Positions 23,808-35,201 of a stretch of DNA of 64,000 nt are shown here, one piece after another; position 1 is the first letter of the stretch; the number at the start of each line of letters is the position of its first letter. The position numbers and the translations under genes are program-made. The notes below the pieces were generated by a model. That model saw nothing but the letters and a program-made list of their open reading frames with translations. It was not told the origin of the DNA and did no database searches. The DNA is from Aspidapion aeneum (Eukaryota; Arthropoda; Insecta; Coleoptera; Brentidae). The DNA lies in the NCBI GenBank assembly GCA_963576565.1, contig OY755039.1, forward strand, positions 137,515,369 to 137,579,368. Direction: 5' to 3'.

Positions 23808-23938
23808 CTAAATTAAGTAAGTTTATTCAATATTTAGAGTCATTTAGAATAAAACTGTAGGTACAGACAGACGGACGGACGGACGGACAGACGGACAGTC
23901 GGACAGTCGGACAGACGGACAGATGGACAGACAGACAC
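23260..23938. repeat. CAGACATA microsatellite with AT and ACAGACGG tracts (copy 1)
   Basis: About 430 bases of the 8-base unit CAGACATA (23260-23692) have a few interruptions near 23297, 23430 and 23468. An alternating AT tract (about 23700-23809) follows, then ACAGACGG-type units at 23862-23938. Because 8 is not a multiple of 3 and the unit has no stop, all six frames are open or nearly so. The long predicted frames here are artefacts. Confidence 0.97.
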
Positions 23939-24348
23939 CATAGCTCACCCTACTTATAGTATACGTGTGAGCTAATACATTATACTTGGTATTAAACTGG
24001 TCCATTGGTCGGGTCCCCGGGTATCGCAAAGAGGTTTTTTTTTTTGTGGACCAAAATTAGTTAAAATTATATTATACATACATTAATTGTGTTAGCTTAG
24101 GTGCCCAAAAATTGGGAGAGTATTTTATTTGCAAATTATTTTTGATTCTTTTTCTTTATTTACTATTTTTTAAATTCTCATTTTAATCGGATTAGTAGTT
24201 TACTTTTCTTAAATGACGTCATTTTGAATTTTGAAAAGTCGAAAAATTTGAAACTTGTGGGCAAACAATATTTCAACTTACCCACACACCGATTGATTTT
24301 TAACGCTGCACAAGTCAAATTTAGTAGAAATTAGGAATAGTTATTTAC

Positions 24349-24706
24349 CTAACTAGTGCGGAAAGTGATACTTTTACGCACGCGACGGCAGTTGCCCGAA
24401 CGACGCTTTGCGAACGACGCTTTGCGGAGTTCGGGCACGCCGTCAAGGGCGGAAAAGGCACTTTCCGCAAGAGTTAGGTACAAAATTTTTCCTAGTTGCA
24501 TAAAAAGCTTGGTTTTACATTTTAATATATTTGGTATTTTTTACATTAAAACAGCAAAAAACAAATTCTGTTTTCATTTTTAATTTAATTGAGTTTATAA
24601 ATGGGTCAATAAGTCTAATTAGGCCTAAAATTCACGGCGTGCGGAAAGTTCAACTTTCCGCACGCAAATGCGTGCGTAAAAGTGCACTTTTACGCACGCA
24701 AGTAGG
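24349..24706. repeat. Nested hairpin block in Harbinger copy 1
   Basis: Several stems are packed together: GACGGCAGTTGCCCGAAC against GTTCGGGCACGCCGTC, GTGCGGAAAGT against ACTTTCCGCA, and at 24637-24705 the two near-perfect palindromes around GAAAGTTCAACTTTC and AAAAGTGCACTTTT. The outer words GTGCGGAAAGT and TTTTACGCACGC recur in both orientations. It could be a MITE nested in the element. Copy 1 has an extra CGAACGACGCTTTG unit compared with copy 2. Confidence 0.7.
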
Positions 24707-24912
24707 AAAAAGTGATTATTAATCAATTCATCACTTCCCTAATAGATAGTAGGTTATCGTAGTCCACGTGGAGTGAAAATCTGCAAGGCACCAGGTGTAC
24801 AGATGCAATGTGATTGGCTCATTTTTCTGAACTTACGGTTTTAATTGGTATATAGCATTTGCTCTGCGTCCTGTATTCTCGCTATTTTAAGTCAGTATCA
24901 CCGTCAACCGTG

Positions 24913-25326
24913 ATGGACGAAGACGACCCGGTAGTAGCGGCCGGCGCTCTTCTGATTATTCAAAAATAAAAAAGAGCAGCGAAAAGAATGGTCTAGACGT
25001 CTGTATTTACAAAGACAAAATTTAAGTTTACTGAGAGATATGGACTATTTCCATTTCAAAAATTTTACCAGAATATCTGCAGATGATTTTGAAAACTTAA
25101 TTTGTCTAGTGGGTCCTAAAATATTCAAGAAAGATACCCAACTTCGACATGCTATACCTGTTCAAGATAGCTTAGCTATTACTCTACGTTTTTTAGCAAC
25201 AGTGGACTCTTTCACTAGTCTACAATACCTATTTAAAGTATCAAAACAACGAGTTGGTTTTATATTTATAGAGACCTGCAATGCCCTTATTGAAAAATTG
25301 AAACATGAAATAAAGGTAAATATACC
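24913..25326 (+). pseudogene. Harbinger transposase N-terminal half, broken (copy 1)
   Basis: A frame starts at ATG 24913 (MDEDDPVVAAGALLIIQK) and meets TAA. A shifted frame resumes with SRRLYLQRQNLSLLRDMDYF and runs into the conserved ISADDFENLICLVGPKI, then QDSLAITLRFLATVDSF and LFKVSKQRVGFI. This is the amino-terminal, DDE-approaching region of PIF/Harbinger transposases (HARBI1-like). Homology stops at VNIP near 25326, where an unrelated insertion begins, so all catalytic acidic residues are missing. A TATATAG element lies about 65 bases upstream of the ATG. Confidence 0.85.
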
Positions 25327-25460
25327 GGGTGGCCCAAAAAAAAGGCATGAAATGATTTTTATTATCACTTTTGAACGAATTGGTCTGGGTTTTGACCAAA
25401 AATATTTTTTGTCCGCTATCAAATTCCAAGATGGCACACAGAATCAAAGGTAGGGTAGAC
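25324..25460. mobile_element. Insertion truncating the Harbinger transposase (copy 1)
   Basis: CCGGGTGGCCCAAAAAAAA begins exactly where transposase similarity ends. The inverse words GGCCCACCCGGTA and CCATCTTGGATTTTGA occur at about 33710-33860, so this belongs to a dispersed repeat. The right end is not defined, and GACCGGGTAGTGCCC at 25458 may be a degraded opposite terminus. Confidence 0.5.
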
Positions 25461-26509
25461 CGGGTAGTGCCCACTTTTTATAAATGTGCTACTAAAAAAT
25501 ATTAAGCTGATTCAATTGTTTTCTTTTTTGTTCTGTCAATAGCTACAACTTTAGACTTACAAAAACAATATGACACAAATCCCTAATATTAAAAAAAACT
25601 TTTGGTTGTTTGTAAACAGTACCATTAATCAACATATATACGAGGTATTTTGACACATAATGTAGGCGTTAAGGCATACAAAATTTGCTGTAATTACTTT
25701 GTAGTCCTCCCTGGTCCTAGCTAGAGACAATCTATGTATGACATATTTTAAATATGTCATACATACAGGGTCTCTATTTAAAATATGTCATGTCCTAGCC
25801 ATCTCGCCGCCTGTCATTCCCCCTCACCCTCTTCAAAAACCATATTCGCATAAATTTCCCAAATATGAAGCGATTTCAAAACTTCTTTCTGCACACGGTT
25901 TAAGAATTTTTCAACAGCATTTTACTTCTTCCCTCTCCCTCTCCCTCCCCCACCTTGACTCAATGTTTGTAGAAACGCACCTATCTCCGAGTAACGCTAA
26001 ATGAATGATAAATGCATTCTTTCTATAAGGCTGAATAAGAATTAAAAAATGGATGTAAAAAATAAATTAACAGAAAACACCCAACTGCTAAATCTACTTG
26101 TAACTACTAGTCGTAGTTGGGTACAGAATTACCCAATAACCTAATTCATGAAAATACAAAACTGTATAATTTTGTAAGTGCGCTTTGGGCATCAAAACTA
26201 AAAATTGAAGCATATCGTACATTATAAGTATATCTATTACAGTTTGTGATACCTATCAATTTTATACTCAACTGCGACTATAGTAGGCACAAGTAGAACT
26301 AGCAGTTTGGTGTTTTTTTTATTTATTTTTTTTATAAATAAGTTTAATATTTATTTATTATTATTCAAACATATTAACTAAAGGTAAAGTTTTTTTTACT
26401 TAATAACTAAACTAAATGAACCGAACCGCATAAATTAATTTAAAAAAATTTCCTCAATGTCGTAGTTTACATATGTTTTGTCAGCTGAATAATCAGATGC
26501 GTATTGAAA
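25461..26509. other. Harbinger interior, no gene recognised (copy 1)
   Basis: The sequence contains a TGACATATTTTAAATATGTCA palindrome near 25739, a CCTCTCCC-rich run near 25930 and AT-rich DNA. The second gene expected in a complete Harbinger element (MYB/SANT or MADF type) is not visible. Confidence 0.5.
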
Positions 26510-26936
26510 TTAAGGATATGAAGGTTCAATACTTTTTGAGCGTTGTGCGGGAGATGGATGGTCCATTCCATTTTTTAATTGCCAAGTAAAAAAAAAACCA
26601 CCGCACCCACTGAACAAACAAGAAGGAATAAATCTCTTTGTGGTATTCCGATTTACCGACAAGCCTCGGAAAATGTTTTGCGCGTTCGCCGTGACGTATT
26701 GACTTGCAAAATTTGTTGCAGCGCGGTCTATGCTTTTGAAGTACACGTATTCACTCACACACACTCCGCGCATTTTCGCCGAAAATGTTTGTCCTGTTTG
26801 TAGTGTTTGATGCGCGCTGTGTTCCCAGATTGCAAAATCACATAAGCATTGCATAGACACGTACTCACTGAGCGAACATTTTCGGCGAAAATGTTTGGAG
26901 TGTTTGTAGTGTTTTGTTGCAAGTCAATACCCACTT
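26510..26936. repeat. Right subterminal region of Harbinger copy 1
   Basis: Short words recur in both orientations: TTGACTTGCAA, TTTTCGCCGAAAATGTTTG, TGTTTGTAGTGTTT and CACGTATTCACTCA versus CACGTACTCACTGA. The interval seems to be two diverged copies of the terminal 90 bases. Open frames here are shadows of these repeats. Confidence 0.65.
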
Positions 26937-27502
26937 TAAAGGTGCGTACTGACTTGCAACAAATCACTCCAAACGCGCAAAACACTACGAACATTCCGAT
27001 CTTTTTCCTCCGAATGCAACAAACATTCGCGCGCAAAAGATCGTCGTGTTTTCAAAGTCATTTGAAATACCTCCTAATACGGGGTTCTATCGATTTCGCG
27101 AAATTTTGCTTGATTCTGCCCTTCAAAAGTTATCTAAATTCATATAAAATCTTCCTGGTATAATTTCAACCCTACCGACACAAAACAGCCGCGGCCCTTT
27201 TCGGGTCCGACCAAAGTATTTGTCGGCCGCGGCGTCACTAAAAAGAAATGAGAACAAGATTTCCAACACTTCCCTCGCGGAAATCACATAAACTACAGGT
27301 AAATATAAATCGAACAGAAGTTCCAGGATCCTTGTATGTGGGCATATCCTCAAAAGGTGCGCTTCTGTAGAATATGAAATGATGATTTACATAAAGTTAA
27401 TCTTTAATAAACTTTTTTCGATATGATTTTTGAAATTGCGTAAAATTTAAAAAAGTAATTTTTCGCACTTGGATATTTTTTAATTTTTAGCTCACATGTA
27501 TG

Positions 27503-28472
27503 CATACAGACATACAGACATACAGACATACAGCCATACAGACATACAGACATACAGACATACAGACATACAGACATACAGACATACAGACATACAGACA
27601 TACAGACATACAGACATACAGACATACAGACATACAGACATACAGACATACAGACATACAGACATACAGACATACAGACATACAGACATACAGACATACA
27701 GACATACAGACATACAGACATACAGACATACAGACATACAGACATACAGACATACAGACATACAGACATACAGACATACAGACATACAGACATACAGACA
27801 TACAGACATACAGACATACAGACATACAGACATACAGACATACAGACATACAGACATACAGACATACGGACATACGGACATACAGACATACAGACATACA
27901 GACATACAGACAGACAGACATACAGACATACAGACATACAGACATACAGACATACAGACATACAGACATACAGACATACAGACATACAGACATACAGACA
28001 TACAGACATACAGACATACAGACATACAGACATACAGACATACAGACATACAGACATACAGACATACAGACATACAGACATACAGACATACAGACATACA
28101 GACATACAGACATACAGACATACAGACATACAGACATACAGACATACAGACATACAGACATACAGACATACAGACATACAGACATACAGACATACAGACA
28201 TACAGACATACAGACATACAGACATACAGACATACAGACATACAGACATACAGACATACAGACATACAGACATACAGACATACAGACATACAGACATACA
28301 GACATACAGACATACAGACATACAGACATACAGACATACAGACATACAGACATACAGACATACAAACATACAGACATACAAACATACAGACATACAGACA
28401 TACAGACATACAGACATACAGACATACAGACATACAGACATACAGATATACAGACTTACAGACATACAGACG

Positions 28473-28545
<73 letters not shown>

Positions 28546-28678
28546 AAATTAAGTAAGTTTATTCAATATTTAGAGTCATTTAGAATAAAACTGTAGGTAC
28601 AGACAGACGGACGGACGGACGGACGGACAGACAGTCAGACGGACAGTCGGACAGACGGACAGATGGACAGACAGACAC
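27503..28678. repeat. CAGACATA microsatellite with AT and ACAGACGG tracts (copy 2)
   Basis: About 970 bases (27503-28472) of CAGACATA are more uniform than in copy 1, followed by a pure AT tract (about 28475-28544) and ACAGACGG-like units at 28598-28678. The 300-380 residue frames SVCLYVCM and QTYRHTDI are translations of this repeat, not genes. Confidence 0.97.
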
Positions 28679-29090
28679 CATAGCTCACCCTACTTATAGT
28701 ATACGTGTGAGCTAATACATTATACTTGGTATTAAACTGGTCCATTGGTCGGGTCCCCGGGTATCGCAAAGAGGTTTTTTTTTGTGGACCAAAATTAGTT
28801 AAAATTATATTATACATACATTAATTGTGTTAGCTTAGGTGCCCAAAAATTGGGAGAGTATTTTATTTGCAAATTATTTTTGATTCTTTTTCTTTATTTA
28901 CTATTTTTAAAATTCTCATTATAATCGGATTAGTAGTTTACTTTTCTTAAATGACGTCATTTTGAATTTTGAAAAGTCGAAAAATTTGAAACTTGTGGGC
29001 AAACAATATTTCAACTTACCCACACACCGATTGATTTTTAACGCTGCACAAGTCAAATTTAGTAGAAATTAGGAATAGTTATTTACCTAA

Positions 29091-29425
29091 CTAGTGCGGA
29101 AAGTGATACTTTTACGCACGCGACGGCAGTTGCCCGAACGACGCTTTGCGGAGTTCGGGCACGCCGTCAAGGGCGGAAAAGGCACTTTCCGCAAGAGTTA
29201 GGTACAAAATTTTTCCTAGTTGCATAAAAAGCTTGGTTTTACATTTTAATATATTTGGTATTTTTTACATTAAAACAGCAAAAAACAAATTCTGTTTTCA
29301 TTTTTAATTTAATTGAGTTTATAAATGGGTCAATAAGTCTAATTAGGCCTAAAATTCACGGCGTGCGGAAAGTTCAACTTTCCGCACGCAAATGCGTGCG
29401 TAAAAGTGCACTTTTACGCACGCAA
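29091..29425. repeat. Nested hairpin block in Harbinger copy 2
   Basis: Same stems as the block in copy 1, one 14-15 base unit shorter around GAACGACGCTTTG. The two palindromes centred on TTCAA and GTGCAC are unchanged. Confidence 0.7.
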
Positions 29426-29636
29426 GTAGGAAAAAGTGATTATTAATCAATTCATCACTTCCCTAATAGATAGTAGGTTATCGTAGTCCACGTGGAGTGA
29501 AAATCTGCAAGGCACCAGGTGTACAGATGCAATGTGATTGGCTCATTTTTCTGAACTTACGGTTTTAATTGGTATATAGCATTTGCTCTGCGTCCTGTAT
29601 TCTCGCTATTTTAAGTCAGTATCACCGTCAACCGTG

Positions 29637-30050
29637 ATGGACGAAGACGACCCGGTAGTAGCGGCCGGCGCTCTTCTGATTATTCAAAAATAAAAAAGAG
29701 CAGCGAAAAGAATGGTCTAGACGTCTGTATTTACAAAGACAAAATTTAAGTTTACTGAGAGATATGGACTATTTCCATTTCAAAAATTTTACCAGAATAT
29801 CTGCAGATGATTTTGAAAACTTAATTTGTCTAGTGGGTCCTAAAATATTCAAGAAAGATACCCAACTTCGACATGCTATACCTGTTCAAGATAGCTTAGC
29901 TATTACTCTACGTTTTTTAGCAACAGTGGACTCTTTCACTAGTCTACAATACCTATTTAAAGTATCAAAACAACGAGTTGGTTTTATATTTATAGAGACC
30001 TGCAATGCCCTTATTGAAAAATTGAAACATGAAATAAAGGTAAATATACC
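29637..30050 (+). pseudogene. Harbinger transposase N-terminal half, broken (copy 2)
   Basis: Same arrangement as in copy 1: ATG at 29637, the same early stop and shift, then DMDYFHFKNFTRISADDF through VNIP. The predicted 137-residue product (29764-30177) is identical to that of copy 1, so the truncation pre-dates the duplication of the element. Confidence 0.85.
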
Positions 30051-30184
30051 GGGTGGCCCAAAAAAAAGGCATGAAATGATTTTTATTATCACTTTTGAAC
30101 GAATTGGTCTGGGTTTTGACCAAAAATATTTTTTGTCCGCTATCAAATTCCAAGATGGCACACAGAATCAAAGGTAGGGTAGAC
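30048..30184. mobile_element. Insertion truncating the Harbinger transposase (copy 2)
   Basis: Same CCGGGTGGCCCAAAA insertion at the same residue as in copy 1, so it was inherited through the element duplication rather than inserted twice. Confidence 0.5.
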
Positions 30185-31654
30185 CGGGTAGTGCCCACTT
30201 TTTATAAATGTGCTACTAAAAAATATTAAGCTGATTCAATTGTTTTCTTTTTTGTTCTGTCAATAGCTACAACTTTAGACTTACAAAAACAATATGACAC
30301 AAATCCCTAAAATTAAAAAAAACTTTTGGTTGTTTGTAAACAGTACTATTAATCAACATATATACGAGGTATTTTGTCACATAATGTAGGCGTTAAGGCA
30401 TACAAAATTTGCTGTAATTACTTTGTAGTCCTCCCTGGTCCTAGCTAGAGACAATCTATGTATGACATATTTTAAATATGTCATACATACAGGGTCTCTA
30501 TTTAAAATATGTCATGTCCTAGCCATCTCGCCGCCTGTCATTCCCCCTCACCCTCTTCAAAAACCATATTCGCATAAATTTCCCAAATATGAAGCGATTT
30601 CAAAACTTCTTTCTGCACACGGTTTAAGAATTTTTCAACAGCATTTTACTTCTTCCCTCTCCCTCTCCCTCCCCCACCTTGACTCAATGTTTGTAGAAAC
30701 GCACCTATCTCCGAGTAACGCTAAATGAATGATAAATGCATTCTTTCTATAAGGCTGAATAAGAATTAAAAAATGGATGTAAAAAATAAATTAACAGAAA
30801 ACACCCAACTGCTAAATCTACTTGTAACTACTAGTCGTAGTTGGGTACAAAATTACCCAATAACCTAATTCATGAAAATACAAAACTGTATAATTTTGTA
30901 AGTGCGCTTTGGGCATCAAAACTAAAAATTGAAGCATATCGTACATTATAAGTATATCTATTACAGTTTGTGATACCTATCAATTTTATACTCAACTGCG
31001 ACTATAGTAGGCACAAGTAGAACTAGCAGTTTGGTGTTTTTTTTATTTATTTTTTTTTATAAATAAGTTTAATATTTATTTATTATTATTCAAACATATT
31101 AACTAAAGGTAAAGTTTTTTTTACTTAATAACTAAACTAAATGAACCGAACCGCATAAATTAATTTAAAAAAATTTCCTCAATGTCGTAGTTTACATATG
31201 TTTTGTCAGCTGAATAATCAGATGCGTATTGAAATTAAGGATATGAAGGTTCAATACTTTTTGAGCGTTGTGCGGGAGATGGATGGTCCATTCCATTTTT
31301 TAATTGCCAAGTAAAAAAAAAACCACCGCACCCACTGAACAAACAATAAATCTCTTTGTGGTATTCCGATTTACCGACAAGCCTCGGAAAATGTTTTGCG
31401 CGTTCGCCGTGACGTATTGACTTGCAAAATTTGTTGCAGCGCGGTCTATGCTTTTGAAGTACACGTATTCACTCACACACACTCCGCGCATTTTCGCCGA
31501 AAATGTTTGTCCTGTTTGTAGTGTTTGATGCGCGCTGTGTTCCCAGATTGCAAAATCACATAAGCATTGCATAGACACGTACTCACTGAGCGAACATTTT
31601 CGGCGAAAATGTTTGGAGTGTTTGTAGTGTTTTGTTGCAAGTCAATACCCACTT
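30185..31654. other. Harbinger interior and right subterminal repeats (copy 2)
   Basis: Matches 25461-26936 with a few substitutions. No additional gene is seen. Confidence 0.5.
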
Positions 31655-32490
31655 TTAGGTGATTTCCAAAAGTCACATAAGATTTTTGTAATTTCTCAGT
31701 GATTTTAAAAAGCTTTTGGCGGTTATAAGAGTTTTTTGAAAAAAAGTCACGATTTTTAGAAATGCCATGCTACTTACGTCATAGAATATGATAAGAAAAG
31801 TTATATACGTAGGAGTAACGTAGCAAAACAAATTTAAGACTGTCTTTAAAGCTACTAAAACAGAGGAAAGCTAAAAAGCAAGTAAGAAGCTGTATCATCC
31901 CACATGTGGTTTCGCCCAGACAAAAGAAAAGCGCTCGGAAAAGTGGAAAAAGGACACCGATTGATATTGGATTAAATTACCCATTTGAGAAGTGGGATTT
32001 TTAATCTCTCTCTGCACTGAATTGATCTGATCGAATATAATTTCCTAAGACGTATAATTTTCTTTGATACTTATTAGTTATTGCATGTGATTTCCGCGAT
32101 TTCTTAGGTGATTTCCGAAAGTCACATAAGACTTTTGTAATTTCTCAGTGCTTTTAAAAAGCTTTTGTCGGTTATAAGACTTTTTTGAGGAAAAGGCACG
32201 ATTTTTAGAAATGCCATGCTACTTACGTCATAGAATATGATAAGAAAAGTTATATACGTAGGAGTAACGTAGCAAAACAAATTTAATACTGTCATTAAAG
32301 CTACTAAAGCTGAAAAGCAAGTAAAAAGCTATATCATCCCACGTCTGGTGTAGCACAAACAAAAGAAAAGCGCTCGGTAAAGTGGAAAAAAGGACACCGG
32401 TTGATAGTGGATTAAATACCCATTTCAGAAGTAGGATTTTTAATCTCTTTTTCTTTTTGCACTGACCTGACTTGATCGGATTTAATTTCC
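31655..32490. repeat. 450-base satellite, resumed (about 1.8 units)
   Basis: The sequence picks up as TTAGGTGATTTCC, exactly the phase in which the left array stopped at GCGATTTCTTA. The two arrays were therefore one before the Harbinger insertion. The last unit is more diverged (missing bases near 32310, extra TTTTTC near 32449) and fades out at about 32490, as expected at an array edge. Confidence 0.95.
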
Positions 32491-32924
32491 CAATTTGTAT
32501 TTTTTCAATACACGACGAATATTTTTTTTTCCGATTAATTTACGTTTCGACAAAACTTTTTTCAATGTTTTTGTGGGGCAACGAATTTTTTTCTGTGTAA
32601 CAAAGAAGTACGTGTCGGCCTCCAAAGATCTAATATTAAACAATTAAACAAAAAACACGAAATTTTATTTATTGTCAAACTGGAATGGAAATCTTTCGAT
32701 AAATTTTCCCTTAACCTCGACAGAACTGCATTTAGCAGGAAAAACCTTGGGAAAACCCTGCAAATAAAAAAATTGCAATTGTGCGTAATGAGTCATGGCA
32801 ACCCACATTTTATGGTGTGTATTGTTTAGTTACTAAACAGGGTGTTGATGTTGAGAATGACGTAGGTGATTCTGGGGTCCATTTTCAGACAAAAAAACTT
32901 TATAAAGGGTGTCCCGAAATTAAA
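32491..32924. other. No feature recognised
   Basis: AT-rich DNA with a TAAAGGGTGTCCCGAAATTAA phrase at 32895, which looks like the end of a small element. No matching opposite end was found. Confidence 0.4.
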
Positions 32925-33290
32925 CGTCAATCAAACAAGTTTCGTGGCTAATCGGGTAAAAAGGAGTTTTTGTTTCTCTCATATTTTTCCGTGTGTAGCT
33001 TGAAACCTTAACGTCACGGGGTCCAAGATCTAATGGACGCCTAATAAGTGTTGACAGTTAACTGTTTCGTCCCTATGGGACTCCTCAGAACACCGCTTGG
33101 TCAATGTGACACTCTTGCGAAGTTAATTAGACCGTTTTGTCTCTAATCATATGTAAATAGTGAGAAAACTTTCGCAAGAAGCGCCATCTACCGAGATAGG
33201 AGAGAAACAAGAACAAAAGCAGGCGAAATAAACATATCGATCAATGAAAAGATCGAAAACAAATAAAAAGAAACAAACTAATAAATTTAA
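32925..33290 (+). repeat. F1 family copy, truncated
   Basis: From CAAACAAGTTTCGTGGCTAA through TTTTTGTTTCTCTCATATTT, AAGATCTAATGGACGCC, GTTGACAGTTAACTG and AGAAGCGCCATCTACC, this parallels 11455-11800 closely. The outer ends are absent or diverged. Confidence 0.75.
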
Positions 33291-34327
33291 AAAAAAACTA
33301 AAACATTTGCGGAAACCAAGACTAAACACGCTATTTTGAAGAATCAAGTATGATTCTGTCCGCCATCTTAAATTTTAAGATAGCGTTAAACTTTGATCGT
33401 GATCTTTAAAAAGCAATCAATTCTCATCAGGATGTTCTTTATTTCATTAAAATCGGTTCAGTAGTAATGAATTTATAAGGAAATAAATGCAGACATGATT
33501 GGCAAGGCAATAGTATAATATGCAAAACAATGGTTGAAGTACAAATATTTTTTTTTTGAACCACTAAACCGATTTTGCTAGTTCACACCTTGGTGTGCGT
33601 GGCAAGAATGCAGCTTTTTCACTAATTAAAAAAATTATTAAAACATGTTTGCTACATAATAATAAACGAGCATCTTTGAAGGGTACATTTTAATATCGTC
33701 CGCCATCTTGGATTTTGAGACGGCGGACAAAAAAATGTACTTGGTCAAAACTCTGATTAATTCTCTATGAAGTGCTGTTTGTCCCATTAAAATCGATTGT
33801 GTAGTTCAAAAGTTAAAATGAAAAAAAAATTGTCCGGTTTTTTTTGGCCCACCCGGTATTTTTGGGAATCTAATAAAGCCAACAAAAATATTATTTTTAA
33901 CCTTTAACTTATCTGTAGCAGCTTTATACCTAACATATATTTTCGGGCTCTGGGGGGGTAATTACCCCCAGTACCCCCCCCCCCCCCCCCGTAGAACCGC
34001 TGGTGGATAAAAGTTCATATGAAACCGGATCTAGAATGTTAGTTTTTTGGGATGCGAAGACCGAATATGGACACTTTTTTACTGTGGCCGTTAGACGGCG
34101 CTTCACACTGTACTTTGATTACACTGGTCTGCAAAAAAAAAAATTCTTGAACCCTGGCATTATTTCCGCTGATTCTTTTTGCGTTTTTTTCTACCACCCA
34201 CCATTTTAGAGGGAGCAGCCCTTTTACCTATTTTTATCATTTTTCAATAATAATTATAATATTATCGACATAAATTTAAATTTTTAAGTATAAAGAGAGT
34301 TATTTTAGTTTCAAACAATAATAAATA
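33291..34327. other. Degraded repeat mosaic
   Basis: It contains two TCCGCCATCTT phrases (33359 and 33698). The end GGCCCACCCGGTATTT at 33846-33861 is the inverse of the insertion at 25324. A G/C-run pair lies at 33952-33990, and the segment 34040-34110 is shared with 8620-8690. No coding sequence is supported. Confidence 0.45.
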
Positions 34328-34469
34328 CATGGGCGCATCCAGGGGGGCTTGCCCCCCCCCCAAGCCTTAGATTTTTTCATAAAAAAACACAAAAAATAGC
34401 TTAAAATTCGACATCATGAGGCTATAGAGGCGTCGGGCCCCCCAATACATATTCCTGGGTGCGCCACTG
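34328..34469. mobile_element. hAT-type MITE, about 142 bases
   Basis: The left end CATGGGCGCATCCAGG and right end CCTGGGTGCGCCACTG are imperfect inverted termini of the CAGTGGCGC type, with adjacent C and G runs. The 8-base flanks (AATAAATA and ATCAATAA) are similar but not equal, so the duplication is uncertain. Confidence 0.55.
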
Positions 34470-34479
34470 ATCAATAAGA

Positions 34480-35156
34480 ACTTTCGTACCTTCACTTGGT
34501 GCTTGCTTACCTTTTATACCCTGAGGTACAACCCTCTCGTTTCAAAAACCAGCAGTACTCCACCAATATGGTTGCATTTCAATTCCCTGAAAACCTCTTT
34601 TCCAACTTAGCGATGTCTTGATGAAACCGTTCCTCGTATTCATCCGAGAATTCTCCTAAATTTTCAGGAAAGTAGTCCAGATGCGAGTGAAGGAAGTGCA
34701 CTTTAAGGGACATGCTACATCCCATGGCCTTGTACGCTAAGAGCAATTCCTCGACCTGAGCGACATATTCATCACTTTTATGGTTACCTAAAAAGTTTTA
34801 CACACGTTTTGGAATACAAACGAAGCTCGTTTTTCTTTTTGATTCAGGTGTTCAATAAACGTCGAATTTTGAAAAAGTTGTCTAATCTGGGGCCCCACAA
34901 AAACACCTTCCTTGATTTTAGCCTCACTAAGACGAGGAAATTTAGTTTTCAAATATATGAATGCGTCGCCTGTTTTGTCCAGTGCTTTTACAAACTGTTT
35001 GATCAATCCAAGTTTGATGTGCAAAGGCGGCAAGTAAATATTATCTTGCGGGACTAATAAGGATCGTTGGCGACATTTTTCTGACCGGGAGTAAATCTTT
35101 CTCGCAAAGACCAGTTCCGTACAATGTAATGTTTGTCCCGTGCTCGGCTGTCCCAT
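34480..35156 (-). pseudogene. Remnant of an unnamed, repeated insect protein family
   Basis: The frame 35156-34788 encodes LLVPQDNIYLPPLHIKLGL, then IKQFVKALDK, FPRLSEAKIKEGVFVGPQI and ASFVFQNVCKTF. After a frame break near 34798 the similarity appears to continue in another frame to about 34480 with MSLKVHFLHSHLDYFPENLG, a DEYEERFHQDI stretch and VEYCWFLKREG, interrupted by one stop. I recall this pattern from many uncharacterised arthropod proteins that occur in high copy number, so it is probably transposon-related. I cannot name a function. hAT-like ends lie on both sides (34469 and 35202). Confidence 0.6.
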
Positions 35157-35201
35157 TCACAAATAAAGCAACAATATTTTATTTTTTTATTATAGTTTCT
35201 G

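Larger units (their letters stand above)
22701..26936 (+). mobile_element. PIF/Harbinger element, copy 1 of a tandem pair
   Basis: The left end AGGTGCGTACTGACTTGC and the right end CAAGTCAATACCCACTT are imperfect inverted termini. The similarity extends about 30 bases through CAACAAA-CACT. The satellite is interrupted at TTA (22698-22700), and TTA recurs at 31655-31657 after the second copy. The 3-base TWA duplication and the transposase remnant inside both point to PIF/Harbinger. The 4236-base body holds a CAGACATA microsatellite, a hairpin block, a truncated transposase and a subterminal region with AACATTTTCGGCGAAAATG palindromes. It is non-autonomous. Confidence 0.85.
26940..31654 (+). 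mobile_element. PIF/Harbinger element, copy 2 of a tandem pair
   Basis: It is near identical to copy 1 from terminus to terminus, separated from it by TAA (26937-26939) and followed by TTA (31655-31657) and then in-phase satellite. The extra length (4715 against 4236 bases) is almost entirely the longer CAGACATA tract. Other differences are a missing repeat unit near 29140, a missing short segment near 31346 and scattered single bases. Confidence 0.85.

Noticed and set aside
23207..23811. Long frames on both strands in the first CAGACATA tract
   Set aside because: They are translations of an 8-base microsatellite without stops; every frame is open.
26510..27163. Several overlapping frames at the Harbinger junction
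   Set aside because: They lie in inverted subterminal repeats and appear on both strands.
27404..28596. Frames of 310-380 residues in the second CAGACATA tract
   Set aside because: Same artefact; the SVCLYVCM and QTYRHTDI repeats follow from the DNA repeat.
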